From: an uncultured Reyranella sp.
GTDB lineage: Bacteria > Pseudomonadota > Alphaproteobacteria > Reyranellales > Reyranellaceae
DNA length: 64,000 nucleotides
Assembly: GCF_945957355.1 (NCBI RefSeq)
Contig: NZ_CAMFKM010000015.1
Location: 1-64,000 of the forward strand
Reading direction: 5' to 3'
Shown: positions 44,699 to 53,497 of the stretch, in pieces
Numbering within the stretch: position 1 is the first letter of the stretch
How the letters are laid out: every line of letters begins with the position of its first letter
The notes under the pieces: generated by a model
The model's database searches: none
What the model saw: the letters and a program-made list of their open reading frames with translations, nothing else
What the model was told of the DNA's origin: nothing
Made by a program: the position numbers and the translations under genes

Positions 44699-46012
44699 AT
44701 GCTCATGCGTAGGGCTGTCCGCATTTTGGGTGGGGCGCTTGCCGCCGTTACGGCGTTGGGCATGGCAGTCTCCGCCCAGGCCCAGGAAAAGAAGATCAAG
44801 ATCGGCGTCATCTACGATCTGACCGGCCCGCTGGCCGGCGGCGGCTCGGAGCTGAACTACACCGGCGCCAAGATCATGATCGACAACTTCATCAAGCAGG
44901 GTGGGGTCGAGGGATACAAGATCGAGGCGATCTACGCCGACGCGCAGAGCAAGCCCGACGTCGCTATCAATGAAGCTGTCCGCCTGATCGAGCAGGAGAA
45001 GGTCAACCTCGTGATGGGGTTCTTCTCGTCGGCGCAATGCGTTCCCGTCGCCGCTCGCGTCGAGCAGCTCAAGAACTTCATGTGGATCACCACCTGCATC
45101 TCGACGGGCGTCGTCGAGAACAAGAACCTGAAATACGTGTTCCGGCCGCAGGCGAGCGGCCAGCAGTTCGGCCTAATGGCCGCCGACATGATCGAGAAGA
45201 ACGCCAAGGCGAAGTTCGGCAAGGAGCCGAAGGACATGCGCGTGGCGATCATCCACGAGGATGGGTCGTACGGCGTCGACGTGGCCAAGGGCAATGAGGC
45301 TGGCTCCAAGAAGGCCGGCTTCAACATCGTCCTGAAGGAAGGCTATTCGGCGACCGCGCCCGACCTGTCGTCGCTGGTGACCAAGCTGAAGCGGGCCCGT
45401 CCCGACGTGATCTTCCATACCGGCTACAACCCCGACATCACGCTGTTCGCCCGCCAGGCGCGCGAGCAGGGACTGAAGTTCGGTGCGCTGGTCGGCCATG
45501 GCGCGGGCTACGGCGTCTACGAGAAGCTCAAGGACGGCATGGGCAACGATGTGAACTACGTGTTCAACATCGATCCGATCTCGATCTGGCTGGCCAATCA
45601 GGCGACTCTCGATCCGAAGCTGCCGCCGATGATCAAGATGGTCGGGGAGGAGTTCGACAAGATCAAGCCGGGTGTCGCGATCCGTTCGGCGCATGTCGGT
45701 ATCGCCGCTTCCAACGCCTACGTGTTCTTCACCGAGGTGTTGCCGCGCGCCATCAAGAAGTATGGCGGTGTCGATCCCGACGCGCTGCGCAAGGCCGCTC
45801 TCGAGGTCGACCTGCCGGAGGGCGGCACGATGCTGGGCTTCGGCGTGAAGTTCGCGGGCGAGGGCTCGCCGATCGCCGGCCAGAACGAGCGCTCGTTCCC
45901 AGTCATCATCCAGTATGTCGACGACAAGTCGTACGTGGTGTGGCCGAAGAGCCAGCAACAGCGCGAGCCGGTGCTGCCCCTGCCCAAGACCTCGGGATTC
46001 AGCAACCAGTAG
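44699..46012 (+). CDS. ABC transporter substrate-binding protein, branched-chain amino acid (LivJ) type
   Basis: 437-residue periplasmic binding protein of the Peripla_BP_6 family. Signal MRRAVRILGGALAAVTALGM, cut after SAQAQ. Core motifs: IKIGVIYDLTGPLAGGGSEL, DAQSKPDVAINEAVRLIEQEKVNLVMG, and VAIIHEDGSYGVDVAKGNE. ATG 44699 follows GGGAGGAG closely (3 bases after AGGAG); the ATG at 44705 with 9-base spacing is equally possible. Members bind amino acids, but also amides, aromatic acids and other carboxylates. It leads a five-gene importer operon just after the alkylsulfatase. Confidence 0.93.
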   Translation: MLMRRAVRILGGALAAVTALGMAVSAQAQEKKIKIGVIYDLTGPLAGGGSELNYTGAKIMIDNFIKQGGVEGYKIEAIYADAQSKPDVAINEAVRLIEQEKVNLVMGFFSSAQCVPVAARVEQLKNFMWITTCISTGVVENKNLKYVFRPQASGQQFGLMAADMIEKNAKAKFGKEPKDMRVAIIHEDGSYGVDVAKGNEAGSKKAGFNIVLKEGYSATAPDLSSLVTKLKRARPDVIFHTGYNPDITLFARQAREQGLKFGALVGHGAGYGVYEKLKDGMGNDVNYVFNIDPISIWLANQATLDPKLPPMIKMVGEEFDKIKPGVAIRSAHVGIAASNAYVFFTEVLPRAIKKYGGVDPDALRKAALEVDLPEGGTMLGFGVKFAGEGSPIAGQNERSFPVIIQYVDDKSYVVWPKSQQQREPVLPLPKTSGFSNQ

Positions 46013-46041
46013 GCCGCGGCCGTAACGAACGAGGGCGCGCC

Positions 46042-46815
46042 GTGTTGGTCGTCGAGGGTTTGGTAAAGCGTTTCGGCGGGTTCACGGCCGTAAACAGCGT
46101 ATCGTTCAAGGTCGATCAGGGCGAGATTCTCGGCCTGATCGGCCCCAACGGTTCGGGCAAGAGCACGATCTTCAACATGCTGTCGGGAACGTTCGCGCCG
46201 ACGTCCGGGTCGATCCGGTTCGACGGCCGGGAAATCGCGGGCCTGCCGTCGCATCGCATCATCAACGCCGGCGTCGGGCGAACCTTCCAGATTCCGCGGC
46301 CGTTTCGCCGCCTGAGCATCTTCGAGAACGTGGTGCTGGCCGGCTATTACGGGCAGGGCAGCCACAGCCTGATACGGGCGGAGGAGGCGGCCGAGCGCGC
46401 GCTCACCATGGTCGGCCTGCCGACCGATCGCAGTGCCAGCGTCGACGGACTGGGTGCGGCCGGCCTTAAGAAACTGGAACTGGCGAAGGCGATCGCCACG
46501 GGGCCGAAGCTGCTGCTGGCCGACGAGAGCCTGGGCGGTCTCGACGAGGCCGAGATGGACCAGGCGGCCGACATGCTGCGCAAGATCCGCAGCGAACTCG
46601 GCATCACCATCATCTGGGTCGAGCACATCATGGGCGTGCTGATGAAGGTCGTGGATCGCGTCATGGTGCTGGACCACGGCGAAAAGATCTCCGAGGGCCT
46701 GCCGAGCGCGGTGTCACACGATCCCCGGGTGATCGAGGTCTATCTCGGCACGGACGCACACGCCACGCAGGCGACGGCCGCCGCCGCCGCGGCCGCCGGC
46801 CCGGCCAAGCGTTGA
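46042..46815 (+). CDS. ABC transporter ATP-binding protein, LivG type
   Basis: 257-residue ATPase. Walker A GPNGSGKST, then NAGVGRTFQIPRPFRRLSIFENV (Q-loop form of LivG), a divergent signature region GLGAAGLKKLELAKAIATGPKLLLADESLGGL and H-loop WVEHIMGVLMKVVDRVMVLD. The usual LSGGQ is replaced by GLGAAGLKK and the Walker B glutamate context is LADESLGGLDE, both seen in some Liv subfamilies. An Ala-rich tail (seven consecutive alanines) ends the protein. The GTG start at 46042 lies 6 bases after GAGGG. Confidence 0.9.
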   Translation: MLVVEGLVKRFGGFTAVNSVSFKVDQGEILGLIGPNGSGKSTIFNMLSGTFAPTSGSIRFDGREIAGLPSHRIINAGVGRTFQIPRPFRRLSIFENVVLAGYYGQGSHSLIRAEEAAERALTMVGLPTDRSASVDGLGAAGLKKLELAKAIATGPKLLLADESLGGLDEAEMDQAADMLRKIRSELGITIIWVEHIMGVLMKVVDRVMVLDHGEKISEGLPSAVSHDPRVIEVYLGTDAHATQATAAAAAAAGPAKR

Positions 46816-46829
46816 CGGGGCCCGCAAGC

Positions 46830-47534
46830 ATGCTCGAAGTCAGATCGATCGATGCCGGTTACGGCAGGTTCCAGGCGCTGTTCGGCATCGACCTCGACGT
46901 CAAGGCCGGCGAGGCCGTCGGCGTCATCGGGCCCAACGGGGCGGGCAAGACCACGCTGATGCGCGTGATCTCCGGCCTGATCCGTCCGACCCGGGGCACG
47001 ATCGCCATGCAGGGCACCGACGTGCTGACGACCCCGCCGCACCGGATCGTCAGCCTCGGCATCGCCCACGTGCCGGAGAACCGGCGGCTGTTCCCGCGGC
47101 TCAGCGTCGAGGACAACCTGCGCATGGGCGCCTTCATGCCCGAGGCGCGGGCGCGCTATCGCGAGCGCATGGACTTCGTCTTCGACCTGTTCCCACGCAT
47201 GAAGGAGCGCCGCAATCAGCTCGCCGGGACCATGTCGGGCGGCGAGCAGCAGATGTGCGCCATCGGGCGTGCGCTGATGAGCGATCCCAAGCTGCTGCTG
47301 CTCGACGAGCCGTCGGCCGGCCTCGCGCCCGTGGTCGTGCAGCAGGTGTTCGAGCTGGTGAAGCGCATCCGGGCCGGCGGCCTCACGGTGCTGATCGTCG
47401 AGCAGAACGTGCAGCAGGTGCTGCAGGTCGTCGATCGCGCCTATCTGCTGGAGGCCGGTTCGATCCGGGCGTCCGGCGCGTCAGCCGACCTGTTGGCGGA
47501 CGATTCCATCCGGCAGGCGTATCTCGGCGTTTAG
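46830..47534 (+). CDS. ABC transporter ATP-binding protein, LivF type
   Basis: 234-residue second ATPase. Walker A GPNGAGKTTLM, signature MSGGEQQMCAIGRALMSDPKLLLLDEPSAGLAP and the LivF-type H-loop VLIVEQNVQQVLQVVDRAYLLEAG are intact. ATG 46830 is chosen, giving MLEVRSIDAGYGRFQ; an in-frame TTG at 46812 overlapping the LivG stop (TTGA) would add six residues and is a fair alternative. It pairs with the LivG-type subunit. Confidence 0.92.
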   Translation: MLEVRSIDAGYGRFQALFGIDLDVKAGEAVGVIGPNGAGKTTLMRVISGLIRPTRGTIAMQGTDVLTTPPHRIVSLGIAHVPENRRLFPRLSVEDNLRMGAFMPEARARYRERMDFVFDLFPRMKERRNQLAGTMSGGEQQMCAIGRALMSDPKLLLLDEPSAGLAPVVVQQVFELVKRIRAGGLTVLIVEQNVQQVLQVVDRAYLLEAGSIRASGASADLLADDSIRQAYLGV

Positions 47535-47542
47535 GTGAAGCG

Positions 47543-48415
47543 ATGATGGAAATTTTCGACATCTACCTGCTCGAGGCGCTGGTCAACGGCATCCTGCTGG
47601 GCGGCGTGCTGGCGCTGCTCGCGCTCGGCCTCAACCTGATCTTCGGCGTCATCGACGTGACGTGGATCTGCTACGCCGAGCTGGTGATGGTCGGCATGTA
47701 CGGCATGTACTACCTGTTCTCAGTGTACGGCCTGCCCTATTGGGTTGCCGCACCGATCTGCATCCTGCTGGTCGCGGCGATGGGTGCTGCCCTGCACTTC
47801 CTGGTGATAGAGCCGCTGCTGGGAGCGCCGCCGATCAACCAGCTGCTGGCGACCGGCGGCGTCCTGTTCGTGCTGCAGAGCTTCGCGACGGTGGCCTTCG
47901 GCATCGACTTCCGCAATCTCGGCATCCGTCTGCCGGTGCTGGCGCTGGGCGAGATGCACTTCAGCTACGCCCGCCTGCTGGCCTTCATCGCCGCGTTGGT
48001 CGGCATGGTCGCGGTCTATCTCTTCATGACGCGGACCTACACCGGCACCGCCATCCGCGCCATTGCCCAGGACCGCCAGATCATGGCGCTGATGGGCGTC
48101 GACACGAAGAAGATCTACCTCGTCACGTCGGCGCTCGGCGGCGGACTGGCCGGGCTTGCGGCCTGCCTGCTGGTGCTGCAGTACGACGTCCATCCCTTCG
48201 TCGGCCTGTCGTTCGGCCCGATCACCTTCCTGATCTGCGTACTGGGCGGATTGGGCAACTTCGTGGGCGGCTTCGTGGCGGCCTTCCTGTTCGCCGAGAT
48301 CATCTCGCTCGGCGGCCTCTTCTCCGACCTCGAATGGGGCTACGTGCTGGCCTTCGGCTTCTTCATCGTCATGATGTTCATCCGGCCCGCGGGCCTCCTG
48401 GCGAAGCGCCCATGA
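47543..48415 (+). CDS. Branched-chain amino acid-type ABC permease, LivH
   Basis: 290-residue inner-membrane permease with about eight helices. It starts MMEIFDIYLLEALVNGILLG and has the LivH pattern GVLALLALGLNLIFGVIDV, then the coupling loop RTYTGTAIRAIAQDRQIMALMGVD and GGLAGLAACLLVLQYDVHP. The stop overlaps the start of the LivM-type gene (ATGA). The ligand is set by the binding protein and may not be an amino acid. Confidence 0.94.
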   Translation: MMEIFDIYLLEALVNGILLGGVLALLALGLNLIFGVIDVTWICYAELVMVGMYGMYYLFSVYGLPYWVAAPICILLVAAMGAALHFLVIEPLLGAPPINQLLATGGVLFVLQSFATVAFGIDFRNLGIRLPVLALGEMHFSYARLLAFIAALVGMVAVYLFMTRTYTGTAIRAIAQDRQIMALMGVDTKKIYLVTSALGGGLAGLAACLLVLQYDVHPFVGLSFGPITFLICVLGGLGNFVGGFVAAFLFAEIISLGGLFSDLEWGYVLAFGFFIVMMFIRPAGLLAKRP

Positions 48416-49380
48416 ACAAGCAACTCGCCTGGGGCATCGGCCTGGCGGCGCTGGTCGCGCTGCCCTTCGTGTACCGTGACCCCTACCATCTACACATCCT
48501 GGTGCTGATCCTCATCTGGTCGTTCGCCTATACGTCCTGGTCGATGATGGGGCGCTTCGGTCTGGTGTCGCTGGGCCATGGCGGCTTCATGGGCGTCGGC
48601 GCCTACGTGACGGCGCTGCTGTGGAACCATCTCGGGATCTCGCCCTGGATCGGCATTCCGGCGGCCATGCTCTGCGCCGGAGCGCTGGCGCTGGTCGTGG
48701 CCTATCCCTGCTTTCGCTTCCGCATCACCGGACATTATTTCGCACTGGTGACGCTCGCGCTGTCGGGCATCGTCCTGCAGATCATCATTGCGACCCGCGA
48801 CTATACCGGCGGCTCGCTCGGCTACACGCCTGAGCGGACGAAGGGCAGCCATCTCCTGGCCCTGCAGTTCGACGACAAGGTCGTGTGGTACCTGATCGCG
48901 CTTGGCGTCTGGGCCGGTGGCCTCGCGGTCTGGTACTGGATCGACCACAGCATGAGCCGGTACGCGATGGAGGCGATCTCGGAGGACGAGGACGCAGCGG
49001 CCGCGGCCGGCGTCAACGTGACGGCCGAGAAGCTGCGCATCACCGTGATCAGTGCCGTCATGACTGCGATGGCGGGTGCTCTCTACGGCCAGTACCAGAT
49101 GTTCATATCGCCCGATACGGTGAGCGGCATCGCGGTCTCCTTGCAGATGGTGTTCGCGGCTGTGGTGGGCGGCATCTACGTGGCCCTCGGGCCCACCGTG
49201 GGCGCCATCATCACCATCCTGCTGGCCGAGGTCCTGCGCATCGGCTTCGGGACCAAGGCCGTCGGCTGGGACAATCTGGTCTACGGCGTCCTGCTGGTCC
49301 TGTTCATCATCTTCCTTCCGAAGGGTATTCTCGGCAGCCTGCTCGCCCGGCTGAAGTCGCCCGGCAAGCCTCAGCCCTGA
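48412..49380 (+). CDS. Branched-chain amino acid-type ABC permease, LivM
   Basis: 322-residue partner permease. LivM marks: SWSMMGRFGLVSLGHGGFMGVGAYVTALL, RITGHYFALVTLALSGIVLQI and the coupling loop SRYAMEAISEDEDAAAAAGVNVTAEKLR. It ends FIIFLPKGILGSLLARLKSP. It completes the importer; its last 10 bases overlap the convergent adenylate cyclase gene on the other strand, with no room for a separate terminator. Confidence 0.94.
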   Translation: MNKQLAWGIGLAALVALPFVYRDPYHLHILVLILIWSFAYTSWSMMGRFGLVSLGHGGFMGVGAYVTALLWNHLGISPWIGIPAAMLCAGALALVVAYPCFRFRITGHYFALVTLALSGIVLQIIIATRDYTGGSLGYTPERTKGSHLLALQFDDKVVWYLIALGVWAGGLAVWYWIDHSMSRYAMEAISEDEDAAAAAGVNVTAEKLRITVISAVMTAMAGALYGQYQMFISPDTVSGIAVSLQMVFAAVVGGIYVALGPTVGAIITILLAEVLRIGFGTKAVGWDNLVYGVLLVLFIIFLPKGILGSLLARLKSPGKPQP

Positions 49381-50423
49381 TGCCGGTCGGCTCGCAGCGA
49401 TAGCGCGGCGATCTCCAGCGGCGCGTCGCGGCCGCGGATCGTGAGTGTCGGCAGCGGCTCGACCTGCAGATCGCGCGGAAGGCGCGAGTGCTCCAGCATA
49501 TCGGCGGAGACGAGCACGTCGTGGCCGAGGGCCTTGGACGATTCGAGCAGGCGTGCCGCTACGTTGAGCGTGTCTCCGACATAGGCGATCTCTCTGCGCA
49601 CGTCGCCGATTTCGCCGGCGACGATCACTCCGCAATGCAGCGCCGCACGAAACTCGGGGACCGCACCGAACCTGTCGCGGTAGCGCGCAGCGTTGCGGGA
49701 GATGTTCTGGCGGGCAAGGAATGGGCAACCGAGACAGTCGTCTCCACTGAGCGCGAGCCCCTCCGGCCAGGTCAGGATCGCCTCGTCTCCCACGTATTTG
49801 TGGATTTCCGCATCGCACTCCAGGGCGGCGTCGGCGATGTCACGGAAGAAGGCATTGAGCAGTTCGTGGAACCGGATCGCGCCAAGCTTCTCCGCGAGCC
49901 CGGTCGAATCCTTCATGTCGATCAGCAGAAACGCCCTGCGCTCGCTTCGCGGTCGGGCATAGCGCCCGAGCAGCAGGTTCTTCAGGGTGCCGAAACCCAG
50001 CAGGCGGCCCGTCTCGATGATGAGGTTGCCGACCACCGACATGCCGAGCGAGAAGAGCAGGGAGTTCTGGAAGATCGGATCGAAAATGACGAATTGCCGG
50101 TTTCCGATCGACATCAGGAGGCGCGAAAGGATCAGGCCGGCGACAATGACGACGCAATAGAACACGACCTTTACGAGGAAATAGCCGGCGAGCGGCAGGC
50201 CGCGCATCCAGGCAAGCGAATGGATGCGCGCGCGGCGCACTTCGAAGAAGGCGATCGGCGTGGCGATCAGCAGGGACGTGAGGACGCCCTGCACGGCGCC
50301 CATCAGGGGTGGGTCGTCGGCAGGAGCCACCGCGTAGCCGAAATAGGCGCTGATGACGGCGCTTGTCAGGCAGATCCAGAGGATGATCCGCCATTCACGC
50401 CGGTTGCGCCCCGACATCGTCAT
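49371..50423 (-). CDS. Membrane-bound class III adenylate/guanylate cyclase
   Basis: 350 residues. Four hydrophobic segments in residues 12-137 form the membrane part; the cyclase domain follows from about 160. Metal-binding aspartates are Asp169 (LLIDMKDSTGL) and Asp213 (IHKYVGDEAILTW), with the substrate-selecting lysine in HKYVGDE and the transition-state pair in VGDTLNVAARLLESSK, so it should be active, probably on ATP. A CLGC pair (Cys230, Cys233) sits in a loop of the catalytic domain. It ends a coupled operon after a haloacid dehalogenase and a threonine dehydratase; start and previous stop overlap by 4 bases. Confidence 0.9.
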   Translation of the reverse strand: MTMSGRNRREWRIILWICLTSAVISAYFGYAVAPADDPPLMGAVQGVLTSLLIATPIAFFEVRRARIHSLAWMRGLPLAGYFLVKVVFYCVVIVAGLILSRLLMSIGNRQFVIFDPIFQNSLLFSLGMSVVGNLIIETGRLLGFGTLKNLLLGRYARPRSERRAFLLIDMKDSTGLAEKLGAIRFHELLNAFFRDIADAALECDAEIHKYVGDEAILTWPEGLALSGDDCLGCPFLARQNISRNAARYRDRFGAVPEFRAALHCGVIVAGEIGDVRREIAYVGDTLNVAARLLESSKALGHDVLVSADMLEHSRLPRDLQVEPLPTLTIRGRDAPLEIAALSLRADRHQG

Positions 50424-51415
50424 GCGGGGCCGTTAGGCATCCGGTCGAGCGCCCGCTCGAACGTGGCGTGATCGACATTGCCGCCCGAGCAGACGACGGC
50501 CACGGCGCGGCCCTTTACAGGCAGCTTCCCGGTTAGGGCGGCGGCCAGCGCAACGGCGCCACCGGGCTCGACCACCAGCTTGAACTCGCGGAAGGCCAGT
50601 TCCATGGCGTCCAGCACTTCGTCGTCCGTGACGACAAGGCCCGGCCCCAGCACCTGCTGCGCCAGCGGGAAGGTGACATCGCCCGGCGTCGGCGCCAGCA
50701 GCGCATCGCAGATCGAGCCGGAGAGCTTCTCGTTCTTCTGCTTGGTGCCCGATGCTAGCGAGCGGGCGAGATCGTCGAAGCCGGCGGGCTCGCCAGCATG
50801 CACCGTGGTCGTCGGGCTGATGCCCTTGACGCCCAGCGCCACGCCGGTCGCCAGGCCTCCGCCGGAGCAGGGCGCAGCGACCGCATCGAGGGCGACGCCC
50901 AGCGCCCTGGCCTGCTCGGCGATCTCGAGGCCAGCGGTGCCCTGGCCCGTCAGGATCCAGGGATGATCGTAGGGCGGCACGATGGTGGCGCCGGTCGTGG
51001 CGGCGATGCCTTCGCCGATCGCTTCCCGGCTGTCCTTCACGCGGTCGTACAGCACGACCTCCGCGCCGCTCGCACGGGTGTTGGCGACCTTCAGCGCGGG
51101 CGCATCGGCCGGCATGACGATGGTGGCCTTGGTGCCGAGCAGGCGGGCCGCCTCGGCCAACCCCTGGGCATGGTTGCCCGACGACCAGCCGACGACGCCC
51201 TTGGCGCGATCGGCCTCGCTCATCGAGGCGAGGAAGTTGTAGGCGCCGCGCAGCTTGAACGAGCCGGTGCGCTGCAGGCACTCCGCCTTGAGGAACAGGC
51301 GGCCGCCGAGCCGCCGGTTGACCCGCTCGTTCTCGAGCAGCGGCGTACGGATCGTGACGCCCTCCAGTCGGCGGGCAGCGGCCTGGACATCAGCAAAAGT
51401 CGGAAGCGAACTCAT
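50420..51415 (-). CDS. Threonine/serine dehydratase family PLP enzyme
   Basis: 331-residue fold-type II PLP enzyme. The PLP lysine is in TGSFKLRGAYNFLAS, the substrate loop is WSSGNHAQGLAEAARLLG and the glycine-rich phosphate site is APCSGGGLATGVAL. The length matches the short form without an ACT regulatory domain (catabolic threonine dehydratase, serine racemase or hydroxyaspartate dehydratase), so it is not expected to be isoleucine-controlled. It is coupled by 4-base overlaps to the haloacid dehalogenase gene before and the cyclase gene after. Confidence 0.9.
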   Translation of the reverse strand: MSSLPTFADVQAAARRLEGVTIRTPLLENERVNRRLGGRLFLKAECLQRTGSFKLRGAYNFLASMSEADRAKGVVGWSSGNHAQGLAEAARLLGTKATIVMPADAPALKVANTRASGAEVVLYDRVKDSREAIGEGIAATTGATIVPPYDHPWILTGQGTAGLEIAEQARALGVALDAVAAPCSGGGLATGVALGVKGISPTTTVHAGEPAGFDDLARSLASGTKQKNEKLSGSICDALLAPTPGDVTFPLAQQVLGPGLVVTDDEVLDAMELAFREFKLVVEPGGAVALAAALTGKLPVKGRAVAVVCSGGNVDHATFERALDRMPNGPA

Positions 51416-52101
51416 CGTCGAACACCAATCAGGTCAGGTAGGTCGGAAAGATCGCGGATTTGGGCCGCGAGCGTGCCGGGCAGGTTGTCGTCGGGCGCGC
51501 CGGTCCGGTTCACCCAGACGGCGCGGAAGCCGAACTGCGCGGCGCCATGCGCGTCCCAGCAGTTCGAGGAGAGGAAACATACTTTGTCAGGCGTCACGCC
51601 ACATCGTGCCTCGACCAGCCGATAGACGCGCGGATCGGGTTTGAAGACGCCCGCCTCGTCGACGCTCAGCACCGCCTCGAAATGACCGGCAAGGCCCGAG
51701 GCCGTCACCATCGGGTCGAGCATGCCGGAATTGCCGTTGGACAGGATCGCGGCCCGCTTGCCCGCGCGCGACAGGCACGCCAGCATCCCCGGCGCCTCGG
51801 GAAACGGATCGAGGGCGAGGTAGGCGCCCATCAGCCGCTCGCGCACGGCGGGATCGGCGATGCGATGGGCCGCCAGGCAATGGTCGAGCGCTTCTCCCGT
51901 CACCTGCCAGAAGGGCGCATAGGCGCCCATGGCGTTGCGCAGCCACGTGTACTGGATCTGCTTGGTCCGCCACAGCTCGGACAGGGCATCCGCCGAACGT
52001 CCGAGCGCCCTGCGATGGCGTACCACCGCCGAGTTGAAGTCGAACAGCGTACCGTAGGCGTCGAAGACGCACATCTCGACGCCTGGCAGGATGACGGCCA
52101 T
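51412..52101 (-). CDS. HAD family hydrolase, type II haloacid dehalogenase
   Basis: 229 residues. The nucleophile Asp14 is in MCVFDAYGTLFDFNSAV, motif II is AAILSNGNSGML, the lysine is in FKPDPRVYRLVEARCG and motif III is FLSSNCWDAHGAAQFGFRAVWVNR. FDAYGTLFD with SSNxWDxxGA is the signature of L-2-haloacid dehalogenases, which turn 2-haloacids into 2-hydroxyacids; many relatives act as phosphatases instead. It is the first gene of the minus-strand trio and starts 40 bases from a divergent small gene. Confidence 0.88.
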   Translation of the reverse strand: MAVILPGVEMCVFDAYGTLFDFNSAVVRHRRALGRSADALSELWRTKQIQYTWLRNAMGAYAPFWQVTGEALDHCLAAHRIADPAVRERLMGAYLALDPFPEAPGMLACLSRAGKRAAILSNGNSGMLDPMVTASGLAGHFEAVLSVDEAGVFKPDPRVYRLVEARCGVTPDKVCFLSSNCWDAHGAAQFGFRAVWVNRTGAPDDNLPGTLAAQIRDLSDLPDLIGVRR

Positions 52102-52141
52102 TCAATTGCTCCGCAGCGGCCCAGACCGTAGGCTAACAAGC

Positions 52142-52456
52142 ATGTTCATCGCCATCGTTCAAATCCCCATGTCGAAACGTCCACGCGACGCCGCCGTCGA
52201 GGCCGCCACCAAATCGGCGCCGACCTATACCGCACTCGGCGCGAAGGGCCTCCTGAAGAAGTACTATCTCAACGGAGAGGCGGGCGGCGGCGGTGTCTAT
52301 CTCTGGGCCTCGGAAGCGGCGGCCCGAGCCTGGTACACGCCGGAGTGGGAGGCGCGCATGGAAGCGGCCTTCGGCGCCAGGCCGGTCGTCACCTACTATG
52401 ACAATCACGTCGTGGTGGACAACGAAGCCGGCCAGGTTCGAATCGACCAGTCTTGA
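52142..52456 (+). CDS. Small YdhR/ABM-like monooxygenase-family protein
   Basis: 104 residues. It begins MFIAIVQIPMSKRPRDAAVE, and GLLKKYYLNGEAGGGGVYLWASEAAARAWYT followed by RPVVTYYDNHVVVDN matches the ferredoxin-like dimeric alpha/beta-barrel layout of YdhR-type putative monooxygenases. The in-frame ATG 52142 is preferred to an upstream extension that overlaps the dehalogenase gene. The function is unknown. It lies 48 bases before the aldo/keto reductase gene, with an 18-base palindrome between the two. Confidence 0.72.
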   Translation: MFIAIVQIPMSKRPRDAAVEAATKSAPTYTALGAKGLLKKYYLNGEAGGGGVYLWASEAAARAWYTPEWEARMEAAFGARPVVTYYDNHVVVDNEAGQVRIDQS

Positions 52457-52458
52457 CG

Positions 52459-52476
52459 GCGCAACCGCGGTTGCGC
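52459..52476. repeat. Perfect 18-base palindrome
   Basis: GCGCAACCGCGGTTGCGC in the 48-base gap between the small YdhR-like gene and the aldo/keto reductase gene. It may be an operator for the reductase or a weak terminator; no T-run follows. Confidence 0.45.
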
Positions 52477-52504
52477 GCGTCCATCAGACCACCGGGAGAA
52501 GACA

Positions 52505-53467
52505 ATGCAGAAGCGCAAGCTCGGCCGGACGGGCCTTGAGGTTTCGGTGCTTGGCTATGGCGCCGGCGCGGTCGGTGGATTGTTCACCAAGGGGGCCGCG
52601 GCGGACCAGGAGCGCGCCGCGGCGCGCGCGATCGAGGCCGGAATCAACTATTTCGACACGGCGGCGAAATATGGCGATGGCGAATCGGAAAAGAATCTCG
52701 GCCGCGTACTGAGGGCGCTGAAGGCCGATGTTGTGGTCGGCACCAAGTTCCGCCTGACCGCCGCGGACCGCGCCGACGTCGCGGGTCTGGTCACCCGTTC
52801 GACCGAGGAAAGCTTGAAGCGGATGGGCCGGGACCATGTCGACCTGCTGCAGCTCCACAACCCACTGGCGGCCACGGACGGCGGGGACAAACTGGATGTC
52901 GACATCGCCCTGAACGAAGTCGTGCCGGCGCTCGAGAAGCTGCGGAAGGAGGGAAAGACCCGCTTCATCGGCTTCAGCGGCGTGGGCGAGCCCGCGGCCC
53001 TGATGAAGGCCGTCGACTCGAAACTCTTCGACACGGTGCAGGTCGTCTACAACGCGCTGAATCCCAGTGCCGGCGGACCGATGCCCAAGGGCGCGCCCGG
53101 CCTCGACTATGGCCGCCTGCTCGACAGGGCCCAAGCGGCCGGCATGGGGACGATCGTCATCCGTGCATTGGCCGGTGGCGCGCTTTCCGGAACCATGGAC
53201 CGTCATCCGCTCGCCCAGCAACAGGTCCCGCCGATCGGCTCCGCCCCGGATTTCGCGGGCGATGTGGCGCGCGCGCGCGATTTGGAGCCTCTGGCAAAGG
53301 AGGCAGGGGCTGCAAGCCTGGCCGAGCTCGGCGAGCGGTTCGTGATCTCGCATCCGGCCGTGTCGACGATGCTGGTCGGTTACTCGACGTTGCAGCACCT
53401 CGAGGAAGCGATCGCCGCGGTGAACAAGGGGCCGCTGCCGGAAGCCGTCCTGAAGCGCATCGGGTGA
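52505..53467 (+). CDS. Aldo/keto reductase
   Basis: 320-residue NAD(P)H-dependent reductase of the AKR fold. The catalytic tetrad is visible: Asp and Tyr in NYFDTAAKYGDGESEKNLG, Lys in VVVGTKFRLT and His in VDLLQLHNPLA. The start MQKRKLGRTGLEVSVLGYGAG is typical of the family. It reduces aldehydes or ketones; the substrate is unknown. It may share a transcript with the small YdhR-like gene, and it converges on the RND permease gene with a 30-base gap. Confidence 0.93.
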   Translation: MQKRKLGRTGLEVSVLGYGAGAVGGLFTKGAAADQERAAARAIEAGINYFDTAAKYGDGESEKNLGRVLRALKADVVVGTKFRLTAADRADVAGLVTRSTEESLKRMGRDHVDLLQLHNPLAATDGGDKLDVDIALNEVVPALEKLRKEGKTRFIGFSGVGEPAALMKAVDSKLFDTVQVVYNALNPSAGGPMPKGAPGLDYGRLLDRAQAAGMGTIVIRALAGGALSGTMDRHPLAQQQVPPIGSAPDFAGDVARARDLEPLAKEAGAASLAELGERFVISHPAVSTMLVGYSTLQHLEEAIAAVNKGPLPEAVLKRIG

Positions 53468-53497
53468 ATCTCCGGAAGAGTCCGTCGTTCCCGGTGG

